Shown here: piece after piece, positions 1-12,165 of the stretch
Layout: each line of letters opens with the position of its first letter
Position numbering within the stretch: the stretch's first letter is position 1
DNA from: Selaginella moellendorffii
Taxonomy: Eukaryota; Streptophyta; Lycopodiopsida; Selaginellales; Selaginellaceae
NCBI RefSeq assembly: GCF_000143415.4
Contig: NW_003314270.1
Location: forward strand, 532,527 to 596,526
Reading direction: 5' to 3'
DNA: 64,000 bases
The notes under the pieces: model-generated
Told to the model about the DNA's origin: nothing
Databases searched by the model: none
Seen by the model: the letters and a program-made list of their open reading frames with translations, nothing else
Made by a program: the position numbers and the translations under genes

Positions 1-3000
1 ATTGTAGTAGCTTTGACTGGATTCTCGCTGGTGGTCCATTATGCTAAGCTTATGTTGGTACCTTGTTTCCTTGAGGGTTTGCCCATAAGGTGTTGGGAAT
101 GGGTTGTAGCATTCATTTGCTATAGCTCATCTGTTGATCCGTTAGCACTTGGAGTAGATTATTGGATGGAGAAGGTGTGAGGTTGATGCATTGACATCGC
201 TAGCACTTGTGTTAGTGGAAGTGGCATTGTTGATTCGAGTGATGAGGAATTTTCCTTAGAGCTTGATTTTCCATGTCATTTTTCTTGTTAGTGTTTTGGC
301 TTCACATTGGATCTTGAAGGTGATTGAAGAAGAGTGTTAGTGCAATATGGATATCCGAAGATGTGGTCTTCGTGATCAAGCCTTGGATGTTCATTTTGCA
401 CTTTGCGGATGTCGGTGTTGGATATTGGAAAAATGGGCAAAGATGTTCGATGCTTAAGCATATTGATGGATCATGAGAATTTGTGTTGAGGTGAACCTAT
501 GTGAAGTTGTAGGTAGGAGGAAGTTGGTTGAGTCTTGAAAGTTTGCAATCCTGGACTGAGAGTCATTCTTTCTCTAGGATGGGAAATTTTCCACAAATTT
601 TCTTAGACTTCTCCAATGGCTGATCTGTTGGTCACTTTGCTCGAAAACCATTCCGTTTTCGTAAGCCAGTACAAACTAGTGAAGGGGTTGGAGTTGACTT
701 CGGTTGGCTTAGATCTTAGTAGGTAGTTTGTAAGATGCGACCCGAAAGGGATGCTAACTTTTGGGGCTAGAGCAATTGAGTTGGATAGAGTCTGGAGTTG
801 GTGTAGAAAAGTGGCTGTTGTGCTTTTCTAAGAAAGGTGACCCTTGTGCCTTTCTTTTGTAGCATTGTGCTTGGTGGCAGTTTGCACCTTGTATTACGTT
901 AGACTCTATGAGAGTAGTGAGCTCTCACTGATCTTGACTTGGTCTTGGTGGCTGCACCTTGGCTGAGGATGGTGATGTCCAACTTAGTTGTTTGAGGTTA
1001 AGATGTTGGTACCTGTACTATAGCTTTGTCTATGAGGAGGTTGTGTACCGATATGAGTTCATCTCATGGTCTTCACTTTCGTTTCGGCTGAGTGTTGATC
1101 ATGCATAGCTAGCCTCTTCAAGGCATGCTCAGAGCTAGTGGCTAAATGTTTGAGTGAGCTTATTGCGGTTGAGTTGGATTCGGGTGGTCATTTAGTTTGT
1201 GCTTGTCTATGAACTTTTATCTCGTACCTGGGGTATTATGTTCATGTTGGACAAGTATGTGACTTGATGATATGAGTTGGTGTTTGGGTCTTGTGAACGT
1301 AAGTTGAAGAGTGATTGTTAGTTGCTTTGCGACTAGTGATTACTTGTAGACTTCATCAAGGACAATTGACACTTGCTTTGCTCGATGATGATTTAGCAGT
1401 GATGGGCTTGCTTTACCGGATGGTGTTGCGGAGGATCGTGTCGTTAGACTTGCATAGGTTTTCTATGTTAGTATATCGATTCTATCTCTGTCGATATCAT
1501 TTGGTTACGTTTAGTCTGTGGTGTTGGATTTCATTGAGTCTTGGATGTGGTGATTCACTCTTTGATGAAATGTTATCTGTAACTGAGTATTGCTGAAGGA
1601 TTGGTCTCGGATACTAAGTAAAGTATCTTTGACCTGATTAGCTTAGTTGCTAGGAAGTTTTGAGTGGTGATTCACTTGTGCTTTCTTCTAGCTTTGTTAT
1701 GGTGTTAATGGCATTGAAGTGATGCCTTATCGTTGATATTATTGATGTTGAGATTTGAGTGAAATGAGATGTCTCTCCGCAAGATTGATGTCGAGTTTCG
1801 TTAGTCTTGATGAAGATAGTGTTGATGATTTGGCTGTAGCTTTGTGTTGTTGGCATTCGTGCAATTGCTAATTAGCAACTGCATTGACGTTCAAATGAAC
1901 TGAGTGGCAAGTTTGGGTTAGTTGTGTTCTAGACGAGATTGCTTAGTTGAGGTTGAGCTTTAGCTTTTCCTTGAAAAGTGATTTAGTCGTGGACAATGCT
2001 ACCTTTAAGAGAGGAAGAATTAGTGTTCGATATTAAACTATTTGATTCCTTATTGGATTTCAGTTGGGATATATCGATCATTGATGATTTTTCTTATGCT
2101 TGTTATGAGGTGAGTTACGTCTTGCTGTAGATGGATTCATGGAGGATCGTTTGGTGATCACTTGTTGAGCATAACTTTGCTATGCTTAGCTTTTGGATTG
2201 ATGCAGAAATGCTCTTCATTAGCTTTGCATTATGAAGTTTGGCTTATGGATATGTTGAGGAGGATATTGTGGGTTGCACCATGATTTCTTCTTTAACATT
2301 GAAGTTGGTTCATGCAAGACTTGTGATTATTGTTAGACAAGATATGGCTATAGGCTTCTTCGAGCTTTTGGTTCTTTGAGTTTTATGCTCATTGTTCCAT
2401 TTGTTAGAAGTTGTTGGGGAAGGCATTTTTGGCTCATTAGCTTCGATGTTGAAGTTGGCTTTTGCATTTAGCAATCATTGGTGATGATTGACTATCATCT
2501 AGGAAAGTTGATTATCCTTGTCGAAGGTTTTGCTTGATTATCGTTGACCTAGAATGATTTGCCATTCTTCGGGATAGTGGATTCTTTCTTCAATGACGAT
2601 TATGCATCTCTTTATTGATGGGATGATTGATGATCTTTCATGATGGTTAGTTGTTCTCTTTGATGGCTTATGGCTTTTTGCAATACCACATGTTGTTTGT
2701 GGTTTGCTCTGGATTGGTCTTTTGGGTTTGAGACATCAGTAGGATGTTGCTAACACTTGCTTGAGCAACTCTGGTTCCTTGGTATTGTTGATTGAGATCT
2801 ATTCAGATTTGCTAGCGCAATAGTTGATATGAACAAGTGTTTGTTTGCTTTGCAACATTCATTTTGATCTGTTGATTGTTGCTCGAGTTAGTTTTGATAG
2901 ATTTGGATGTTATTTCCTTTGGGTGATACATTTGCGAGCTTTGTGCTTGTCAGTCAATGCTACTTTGTGTTCTTTGAGTTCTCTCTAGTAAGTTGTTGGC

Positions 3001-3756
3001 TTACTGTCTACTATCTTCGGTAGTTAAGTTTCATCATTGAGTTTCCTTGATGATATATTAGCTATTGAATTTTGTTGGCTGGTGATTCCTATGTTTACCA
3101 GTTATAATGATCTTGTTGGTTCCTATACTGTAATACTAGTTTATCGGATGATAACTTGTTTAGAATACTTTTGTGTTCTACTCTAAGATATAATCACTAG
3201 TAATTAAGCTTCTCAGATATCATTGTCTCTGACTTTGATATTGTCCATCTATTGATCTTTGAGTTTGGGCCAGTAATAGGCAGACTGGCTTCGGCACTTC
3301 GTGTGCATGGTGAAATCTCTAGTCATGGGGTAGCTACTGTCGACTGGTCACATAACCCGCCTCTCTGTCGATGTTCCATGTTACGTTGAAAGGGCGTGAC
3401 CGTGTAAACAACTCTAACTGCCTGTTGACAGTAGTCTATCTAAACCTTACCGACGGGTTTGGTTTCTTTGCTCAGGAGGGTTGGGGCCTCTGGCTTCTCT
3501 CTCTATGTTCCTGCGGGCAGGGCATATCACACTTTTGTAGCTGGGTGACGCCCAGAGCAGCAAGGGTGGCTGACTCCGTTGGTCATTTCCTTGTCGGCGA
3601 CGGCCGGGAGGTGTCTGAGCTGGTAGCGCATCCGCGTTAGACAAAGAGGTTGCCCCCTTAACTCATTTAAGTTGGTGCATTTCTCACATAGTGTGAGTAC
3701 CGTGAACTTTTTCTGGAGTTGTTTCCTTGGCGGTATTCTAGACTCGAGTGTGCATC

Positions 3757-3790
3757 GACGAGGACGTCGATCTTCCCAAGGGGGGGAGAG
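3757..3790 (+). promoter_or_regulatory. Polypurine tract with upstream hairpin (family I)
   Basis: The purine run AAGGGGGGGAGAG (3778-3790) touches the LTR start and is the expected primer for plus-strand DNA. Just upstream, ATCGACG and CGTCGAT form a 7-bp inverted repeat with a 4-nt loop. The same arrangement is kept in A (52112-52124) and, in reverse, in D (32029 onward) and F (6007 onward). The closing AG matters for the LTR-LTR junctions described elsewhere. Confidence 0.8.
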
Positions 3791-4935
3791 TGTCGCGAAT
3801 GTGACTTCAGGTATCGAAAGTTACCTGTCGGCTAGTCCTTACGGACACTCTTACCTTACTGCCACGATGGCAGGAGGTCGGTATTGCTGGTTCCCTTTAG
3901 TAGCCCCTCTTGTTCAAGTGTTAGTTTACTGGGCTTAGCACCTGTACTTAGCCAGATGGACATAAGGTAGGAACTCCTATGTGTTTCTAGCTGAGCATAC
4001 TCGGCCTGGCTTTTAGTTCTCTTTTGCTCTGTCTTGCACTGGCTTGACAAGAACCCTCGCGTATTGAGATTGGTCCCTCAATATCGCTGGATGATAGTTT
4101 ACCGTGTCTGCCAAACACCCTCGCTATCATGCCCTTTGTGTTAGTCTCATTTTGGTCCCAAATGCTATTTATGGAAAGTGTCCAGATTTGCTCATTTGGC
4201 ATATCTACGGAATGTAGAGATTGGCCTGAACACAATGGTGTTTGTCCCGTGTCCAAATTCGCAATCTAAGGACATTCCATATTTAGTAAGTTTCGAGCTT
4301 GTCCCAGAGACTAACTCTTGATACTAAGGGAGGCTTGGGGTGAAAGCCCAAAGCGTGTGTTCCTCAAGGGGGGGGGGGCTATGGGGGGTTCCAAATGTAT
4401 AGTAGGGATAGTGGGTAGGTCGGGCATGGCCGACCAACCTGAGGCATAGTCTAGCTCCCGCTTGCGTGCTTGTCCTTGTTCTGCGTCCGGCTTGGGTCTA
4501 AGCCCAAGTTCCATTCCATGCTAGTTGGTGGAGTACCCATATCCTCACGTTAGGCCACCGGTATGCCGAAATAGCGCCAGACTCCGTTTGGCTCCGTTTT
4601 GCGTGCTGGTCCTGGCATTGGTATGCTGGTTGCTCCAGGACTGTTCCAAGTCGCTCCGGGCTCCTGTCCCCTCGCTCCTTGGGCTATATGCTCGGGAGTT
4701 GCTCCGTGGTCCGGTTTCATCACTCCTTGGCGTCACGCTTGGGAGTTTGGCACCGTTCCTTCGTTCAGTGGCCCAAGGCCCTGAACCTCGGGTTACTATG
4801 GACACGTGGCACGGACACGTGGTATGTGACACGTGGCATTTGTCACGTGGCACAAAGAGGGTTTAGGTTCCGCTTCGTGGTGTTATCCTATGGTAAATCA
4901 CCATAGGATAAAGGGTCAAAACCACGTGCGCTACA
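3791..4935 (+). repeat. Family I LTR (3' LTR of E)
   Basis: The 1,145-bp LTR begins TGTCGCG and ends GCGCTACA, so it has the canonical TG...CA ends. It contains a poly-G tract (about 4368-4390), a TATA-like TATAGTAGGG segment (about 4399-4409) and four ACGTGG-core boxes in about 55 bp (4799-4856). Near the end is a perfect 10-bp hairpin (4884-4893 with 4901-4910). Positions about 3890-4060 carry a different module from the LTRs of A and D. Confidence 0.9.
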
Positions 4936-4951
4936 TTTGGTATCAGAGAAG
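4936..4951 (+). other. Primer-site remnant between two LTRs
   Basis: Only 16 bp separate two LTRs. They are TT, then TGGTATCAGAG (4938-4948), the complement of the 3' end of initiator Met-tRNA used as primer site, then AAG before the next TGTCGCG. A normal element would have about 5 kb here. Either almost the whole internal region was lost between primer site and polypurine tract, or two cDNA ends were joined with the primer site retained. Confidence 0.8.
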
Positions 4952-5386
4952 TGTCGCGAATGTGACTTCAGGTATCGAAAGTTACCTGTCGGCTAGTCCT
5001 TACGGACACTCTTACCTTACTGCCACGATGGCAGGAGGTCGGTATTGCTGGTTCCCTTTATTAGCCCCTCTTGTTCAAGTGTTAGTTTACTGGGCTTAGC
5101 ACCTGTACTTAGCCAGATGGACATAAGGTAGGAACTCCTATGTGTTTCTAGCTGAGCATACTCGGCCTGGCTTTTAGTTCTCTTTTGCTCTGTCTTGCAC
5201 TGGCTTGACAAGAACCCTCGCGTATTGAGATTGGTCCCTCAATATCGCTGGATGATAGCTTACCGTGTCTGCCAAACACCCTCGCTATCATGCCCTTTGT
5301 GTTAGTCTCATTTTGGTCCCAAATGCTATTTATGGAAAGTGTCCAGATTTGCTCATTTGGCATATCTACGGAATGTAGAGATTGGC
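4952..5386 (+). repeat. Truncated family I LTR, forward
   Basis: The first about 435 bp of a family I LTR, nearly identical to 3791-4225. Homology stops abruptly after ATTGGC at 5386. Confidence 0.85.
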
Positions 5387-5430
5387 TTAATTGAGTAACG
5401 GACACTATTGAGTAAGGACACCATTGAGTA
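5387..5430. other. Junction filler with three short direct repeats
   Basis: These 44 bp match neither LTR. They contain ATTGAGTAA three times at 16-17 bp spacing, the last running into the reversed LTR. Short templated repeats at a junction are typical of end-joining repair. Confidence 0.7.
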
Positions 5431-8400
5431 AGGAACACACGCTTTGGGCTTTCACCCCAAGCCTCCCTTAGTATCAGGAGTTAGTCTCTGGGACAAGCTT
5501 AAAACTTACTAAATATGGAATGTCCTTAGAATGCGAATTTGGACACAGGACGAACACCATTGTGTTCAGGCCGACCTCTACATTCCGTAGATATGCCAAA
5601 TGAGCGAATCTAGACACTTTCCATAAATAGCATTTGGGACCGAAATGAGACTAACACAAAGGGCATGATAGCGAGGGTGTTTGGCAGACACGGTAAGCTA
5701 TCATGTAGCGATATTGAGGGACCAATCTCAATACGCGAGGGTTCTTGTCAAGCCAGTGCAAGATAGAGCAAAAGAGAACTAAAAAGCCAGGCCAAGTATG
5801 CTTGGCTGAATAGACACTTAGGAATTCCGTCCTTATGCTCATCCGGCCAAGTACAGATGCAAAGTCCAGTTTACTAACACTTGAACAAGAGGGACTAATA
5901 AAGGGTCCAGCAATACCGACCTCCTGCCATCGTGGCAGTAAGGAAAGAGTGTCCGTAAGGACTGGTCGACAGGTAACTTTCGATACCCGAAGTCACATTC
6001 GCGACACTCTCCCCCCCTTGGGGAAGATCGACGTCCTCGTCGATGCATACTCGAGTCTAGAATACCGCCAAGGAAACAACTCCAGAAAAAGTTCACGGTA
6101 CTCACACTATGTGAGAAATGCACCAACTTAAATGAGTTAAGGGGGTAACCTCTTTGTCTAACGCGGATGCGCTACCAGCTCAGACACCTTCCGGCCGTCG
6201 CCGACAAGGAAATGACCAACAGAATCAGCCACCCTTGCTGCTCTGGGTGTCACCCAGCTACAAAAGTGTGATATGCCCTGCCCGCAGAGACATAGAGAGA
6301 GAAGCTAGAGGCCCCAACCCTCCTGAGCAAAGAAACCAAACCCGTCGGTAAGGTTTAGATAGACTACTGTCAACAGGCAGTTTAGAGTTGTTTACACGGT
6401 CACGCCCTTTCACGGAACAAGGAACATCGACAGAGAGGCGGGTTATGTGACCAGTCGACAATAGCTACCCCATGACTAGAGATTTCACCATGCACACGAA
6501 GTGCCGAAGCCAGTCTGCCTATACTGGCCCAAACTCAAAGATCAATATATATGGACATATCAAAGTCATAAACAATGATATCTTAGAGATTGAATTATCA
6601 GTGAATAAAGCTTATATTAGAACACAAAAGTATTCCAAGTAAGTTATCATCCGATAAACTAGTATTACAGTATAGGAACCACCAAGACCATTATAATTGG
6701 TAAACATAGGATTCACCATCTAACAAAATTCAATAGCAAGTATATCATCAAGGAAACTCAATGATAAAACTTAACTACCAAAAATCGCTGATAGCATGCC
6801 AAACAACTCACAAAACACAACTCAAAGAACACAAAGTATCATTGACTAACAAGCACAATGCTCGCGAATGTATCACCCGAAGGAATAACATCCTAATCTA
6901 TGAGAACTAACTCGAGCAATAATCAATAGAACAAAATGAATGTTGCAAAGCAAACAAACGCTTGTTCATATTAACCATTACACTAGCCAATCCAAATAGA
7001 TCCCAGCCAACAATACCAAGGAACTCAAGTTGCCTAAGCAAGTGTTAGCAACATCCTACTGATGTCTCAAGCCCAAGAGACCAATCTAGAGCAAACCACA
7101 AAGAATATGTGGTATTGTGAAAAGCCATAAGCCATCAAAGAGAACAACCAACTATCATGAAAGATCGTCAATTAGCCCATCAATGTAGTGATGTATAATC
7201 ATCGTTGAAGAAAGAATCTACCATCCCGAAGAATAGCAAATAATTCCAAACCAACAATAATCAAGCAAAACTTGTGATAAGGACAATCAACTACCCTAGA
7301 TGATAGTCAATCATCACCAATGATTGCCAGATGCAAAAACTAACTTCAATCGAAGCTAATGAGCCAAAATGCCTTCCCCCAACAACTTCAAACAAATGGA
7401 ACAATGAGCACAAAACTCAAGAACCAAAAGCTCGAAAAAGCCTATAATTAAGTCTTGCCTAATAATGATCACGAGTCTCATAGAAGCTAACTTCAATGCT
7501 AAAGAAGAAATCATGGTGCAACCCACAATATCTTCCTCAACACATCCATAAGCCAAACTTCATAATGCCAAAGCTAATGAAGAGCATTTCTGCATCAATC
7601 CAAAAGCTAAGCATAACGAAGCTATGCTTAACAAGTGATCATCAAACGATCCTCCATGAATCCATCTACAGCAAGACGTAACTCACGTCATAACAAGTAC
7701 AAGGCAAATCATCAATGATCAATATATTTGAATTCAAACCCAATAACGATTCAAACTTTCCAATATTGATCACTAACTCTTTCGCTTGTAGAGTTAGCAT
7801 AGTCCACGACTGAATCACTTTTCAAGGACAAGCTTAAAGCTCAACCCTTACTAAACAAACTCATCGAGAACACAACTAACTCAACTTGCCACTCAGTTCA
7901 TTTGAATGTCAACACAGTTGCTAACTAGCAATTGCACGAATGCTAACAACACAAAGCTACAGCCAAATCATCAACACTATCTTCATCAAGACTAACGAAA
8001 CTCGACATCAATCTTGCGGAGAGACATCTCATTTCACTGAAATCTCAATATCAACAATATCAATGACAAAGCATCACTTCAATGCCATCAACACCAGGAC
8101 AAAGCTAGAAGAAAGCACAAGTGAATCACCACTCAAAACTCTCCAGCAACAAAGCTAACCGAAGTCGAAGATACTTTAGTCAGTATCCAAGACCAATCCT
8201 CTAACAATACTCAATTACAGATAACACGTCATCAAGGAGTGAATCACCACATCCAAGACTCAATGAAATCCAACACTATGGACTAAATGTAACCAAATGA
8301 TATCGACAGAGGTAGAGTCGACATGTCAACATGGAAAACCCATGTATGTCTAACGACACAATCCTCCGCAACACTATTCGGTAAAGCAAGCCCACCACTG

Positions 8401-11400
8401 CTAAATCATCATCGAGCAAAGCAAGTGTCAACGGTCTTTTTTTGACAAAGTCTACAAGTAATCACTAGTCGCAAATCAACTAACAATCGCCCTTCAACTT
8501 GCCTTCACAAGACCCGAACACTAACTCATGTCATCGAGTTACATACTTGTCCAACATGAACATAATACCCCAGGTATGAGATAAAAGTTCATAGACAAGC
8601 ACAAACTAAATGACCACTCGAATCCAACTCAACCGCAATAAGCTCACTAATGCATTTAGTCAATAGCTCTGAGCATGCCTTGAAGAGGCTAGCTATGTGA
8701 TCAACACTCAGTCGAAACTAAAGTGAAGACCATGAGATGGACTCATATCGGTACACAACCTCCTCATAGACAAAGCTACAGTACGGGTACCAACATCTCA
8801 ACCTCAAACAACTAAGTTGGACATCACCATCCTCAGCCAAGGTGCAGGGCCACCAAGACCAAGTCAAGATCAGTGAGAGCTCACTACTCTCATAGAGTCT
8901 AACGAAATGCAAGGTGCAAACTATCACCAAGCACAACGCTACAAAAGAAAGGCACAAGGGTCACCTTTCTTAGAAAAGCGCAACAGCCACTTTTCTACAC
9001 CAACTCTAGACTCTATCCAACTCAATTGTTTTAGCCCCAAAAGTCAGCATCCCTTTCGGGCTGCATCATACAAACTACTTACTAAGATCTAAGCCAATCA
9101 AAGTCAACTCCAACCCCTTCACTAGTTTGTACTGGCTTTCAAAAATGGAATGGTTTTCGAGCAAAGTGATCAATAGATCAGCCATTGGAAAAGTCTAAGA
9201 AAATTTGTGGAAAATTTTCCATCCTAGAGAAAGAATGACTCTCAATCCAGAATTGCAAACTTTCAAGACTCAACCAACTTCCTCCTACTAACAACTCCAC
9301 ATAGGTTCACCTCAACAAAAATTCTCATGATCCAAAAATATGCTTAAGCATCGAACATCTTTGCCCATCTAACCGATATCCAACACCGACATCCGCAAAG
9401 TGCAAAATGAACATCCAAGGCTTGATCACGAAGACCACATCTTCGGATATCCATATTGCATTAACACTCTTCTTCAATCACCTTCAAGATTCAATGTGAA
9501 GTCAAAACACTAACAAGAAAAATGACATGGAAAAATCAAGGTCCAAGGAAAATTCCTCATCACTTGAAATAACAATGCCACCTCCACTAACACAAGTGCT
9601 AGTGATGTCAATGCCCCAACTACACATCTTCTCCATCCAACAATCTACTCCAAGTGCTAACGGATCAACAGATGAGCTATAGCAAATGAATGCTACAACC
9701 CATTCCTAACACCTTATGGGCAAACCCTCAAGGAAACAAGGTACTAACATAAGCTTAGCATAATGGACCACCATTGAGAATCCAGTCAAAGCTACTACAA
9801 TGCTACTTCGTGCAAGTAGACTAGCTTCTCCATCAACCACTTTGGGGTTGATCATCATTTACCCAAGCAACTTCGTAAACACATTACTCATTATCACATG
9901 GATATGATATAAATCACAATGACTTGATCATCAATTGAGTAACGCAATGAGCAATGCCTATGTCATTACTTCAAACGTTTATGTGAGTATCAAATGCCAA
10001 CTCGATTCGACAAAATGCAACATAAATGCCACACTCCACCAATAGAGGTTTACGACACCCAACACCACTAACTTTTGTTCACAACATGGACAAGCTCATG
10101 CCACTCTCTTTCCGACCAAACTCAAAACTAATCCAACACCAAGCTATTCAAGGAGCAATAGCAAGGTTCCCCGGAAAAGAATTGAGCATTGCAACCCAAG
10201 TCTTCCAATAGCGAGCCTAGACAAAATGGTTTAGTGTTTCACCACTATCCATCCCATAACTCACCATTGTAAAACTACCATCTCCAACATGCATCAAGAT
10301 AGGGACTTATGATTGCATGATGTGAACACAAGCAATGAGTTAACACCTCGTTGCAAATCATCTCTCCAAGAAGAGAAGATGATTTACGTATTTGATCCTC
10401 CGTCCCCGATGACTCTCTTTTCGGTCTCATCTTTGACCAAACCTCAAACTTGCTTTTGCACTGCCTTCAGTTCAATCGAAGAAAAGTTTATAAGAGAGCA
10501 TGGCAATGATTACTTGAACCAATAGACTATTCCCTATAGTCTTGATTGATCCAATCATAATCATGCCTAGGAAGGATCCACTAGTGCCGTGCTAAACAGC
10601 TATGGACCAGCCTATTTGCCACTCACAGCAAACCCAGGGAGGTTTGCTTTTCACCCATGGTACAAGGAACAACTCACGGAACCACTAGAACAACTTATGG
10701 AACCAATGATAGGCTAACATTAATCCTGCCAACTCAAAGTGTAACCTCGAGTTGCTAATGTGCCTCACTCACGAGCCCAAGCTCAAACTCGTGCAAATGG
10801 AACATCTCCAAACCATCCTATGAGCCCAAGCGCAAGCTCACATCATAAGGTACAACAAGGTAACCCAAAACCTATCCCAAGGAACCAATGCGAAGTCTTT
10901 GCACCAAAACGTGTACCCACTCGGATCATCGTTTTCATCTCTGCGTATGCAACGAGACTAGTTGCCCAATCTCATTGGATAGTACTCGCCGAGACTCATT
11001 CTCTGATACCAAATGTAGCGCACGTGGTTTTGACCCTTTATCCTATGGTGATTTACCATAGGATAACACCACGAAGCGGAACCTAAACCCTCTTTGTGCC
11101 ACGTGACAGATGCCACGTGTCACATGCCACGTGTCCATGCCACGTGTTCATAGGAACCCGAGGTTCAGGGCCTTGGGCCACTGAACGAAGGAACGGTGCC
11201 AAACTCCCAAGCGTGACGCCAAGGAGTGATGAAACCGGACCACGGAGCAACTCCCGAGCATATAGCCCAAGGAGCGAAGGGACAGGGGCCCGGAGCGACT
11301 TGGAACAGTCCTAGAGCAACCAGCATCCCAATGCCAGGACCAGCACGCAAAACGGAGCCAAACGGAGTCTGGCGCTATTTCGGCATACCGGTGGCCTAAC

Positions 11401-12161
11401 GCGAGGATATGGGTACTCCACCAACTAGCATGGAATGGAACTTGGGCTTAGACCCAAGCCGGACGCAGAACAAGGACAGGCACGCAAGCGGGAGCTAAAC
11501 TATGCCTCAGGTTGGTCGGCCATGCCCGACCTACCCACTATCCCTACTATACATTTGGAACCCCCCACAGCCCCCCCCCCCCTTGAGGAACACACGCTTT
11601 GGGCTTTCACCCCAAGCCTCCCTTAGTATCTTTAGTTAGTCTCTGGGACAAGCTTAAAACTTACTAAATATGGAATGTCCTTAGAATGCGAATTTGGACA
11701 CAGGACGAACACCATTGTGTTCAGGCCGACCTCTACATTCCGTAGATATGCCAAATGAGCGAATCTAGACACTTTCCATAAATAGCATTTGGGACCGAAA
11801 TGAGACTAACACAAAGGGCATGATAGCGAGGGTGTTTGGCAGACACGGTAAGCTATCATGTAGCGATATTGAGGGACCAATCTCAATACGCGAGGGTTCT
11901 TGTCAAGCCAGTGCAAGACAGAGCAAAAGAGAACTAAAAAGCCAGGCCAAGTATGCTTGGCTGAATAGACACTTAGGAATTCCGTCCTTATGCTCATCCG
12001 GCCAAGTACAGATGCAAAGTCCAGTTTACTAACACTTGAACAAGAGGGACTAATAAAGGGTCCAGCAATACCGACCTCCTGCCATCGTGGCAGTAAGGAA
12101 AGAGTGTCCGTAAGGACTGGTCGACAGGTAACTTTCGATACCCGAAGTCACATTCGCGACA
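5431..12161 (-). mobile_element. Element F: reversed family I LTR retrotransposon, one LTR truncated
   Basis: Read on the minus strand this is an LTR (11014-12161), a primer site (11001-11011, reading TGGTATCAGAG), a non-coding internal region (6007-11013), a purine tract (about 6007-6021) and a 3' LTR truncated to 576 bp (5431-6006). No retroviral protein domains are readable. The internal part is an inverted copy of E, so 1-3790 and roughly 6007-9890 form a large imperfect palindrome. No target-site duplication was found for F, consistent with a rearranged cluster rather than a simple insertion. Confidence 0.85.
11014..12161 (-). repeat. Family I LTR (5' LTR of F)
   Basis: The 1,148-bp LTR reads TGTAGCGC...CGCGACA on the plus strand. 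It is followed by only CTAA before another complete LTR. Confidence 0.9.
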
Positions 12162-12165
12162 CTAA
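12162..12165. other. CTAA junction between two tandem LTRs
   Basis: In element orientation this reads TT-AG. TT are the two bases that follow the LTR before the primer site (seen at 39649-39650) and AG the two that precede the LTR at the purine tract (seen at 3789-3790). This is what joining two unprocessed cDNA ends would give. Confidence 0.75.

Larger units (their letters stand above)
1..4935 (+). mobile_element. Element E: 3' part of a non-coding family I LTR retrotransposon
   Basis: This is the internal region (1-3790) and 3' LTR (3791-4935) of a forward LTR element cut by the window edge. Its internal sequence matches 48335-52124 of element A with only about ten differences by eye. No gag, protease, RT, RNase H or integrase motif is readable in any frame, and the only open frames are short, so it is a large non-autonomous derivative that would need proteins from elsewhere. 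A purine tract immediately precedes the LTR. The 5' half lies outside the window. The LTR differs from that of A much more than the internal region does, which suggests a mosaic origin. Confidence 0.85.

Noticed and set aside
3371-3640. Small recurring open frames in family I internal regions and LTRs (for example 3371-3640, 4525-4866, 11096-11314)
   Set aside because: They overlap in several frames, change between copies and show no protein motif. Repetition only reflects copies of the same non-coding element.
3590-3660. tRNA-like D-arm (GAGCTGGTAGCGC) in the family I internal region
   Set aside because: No matching T-arm or acceptor stem could be built around it.
4952-6006. Possible foldback or MITE-like transposon from the inverted LTR pieces
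   Set aside because: Both arms are plain family I LTR fragments with end-joining filler between them. There are no terminal duplications.
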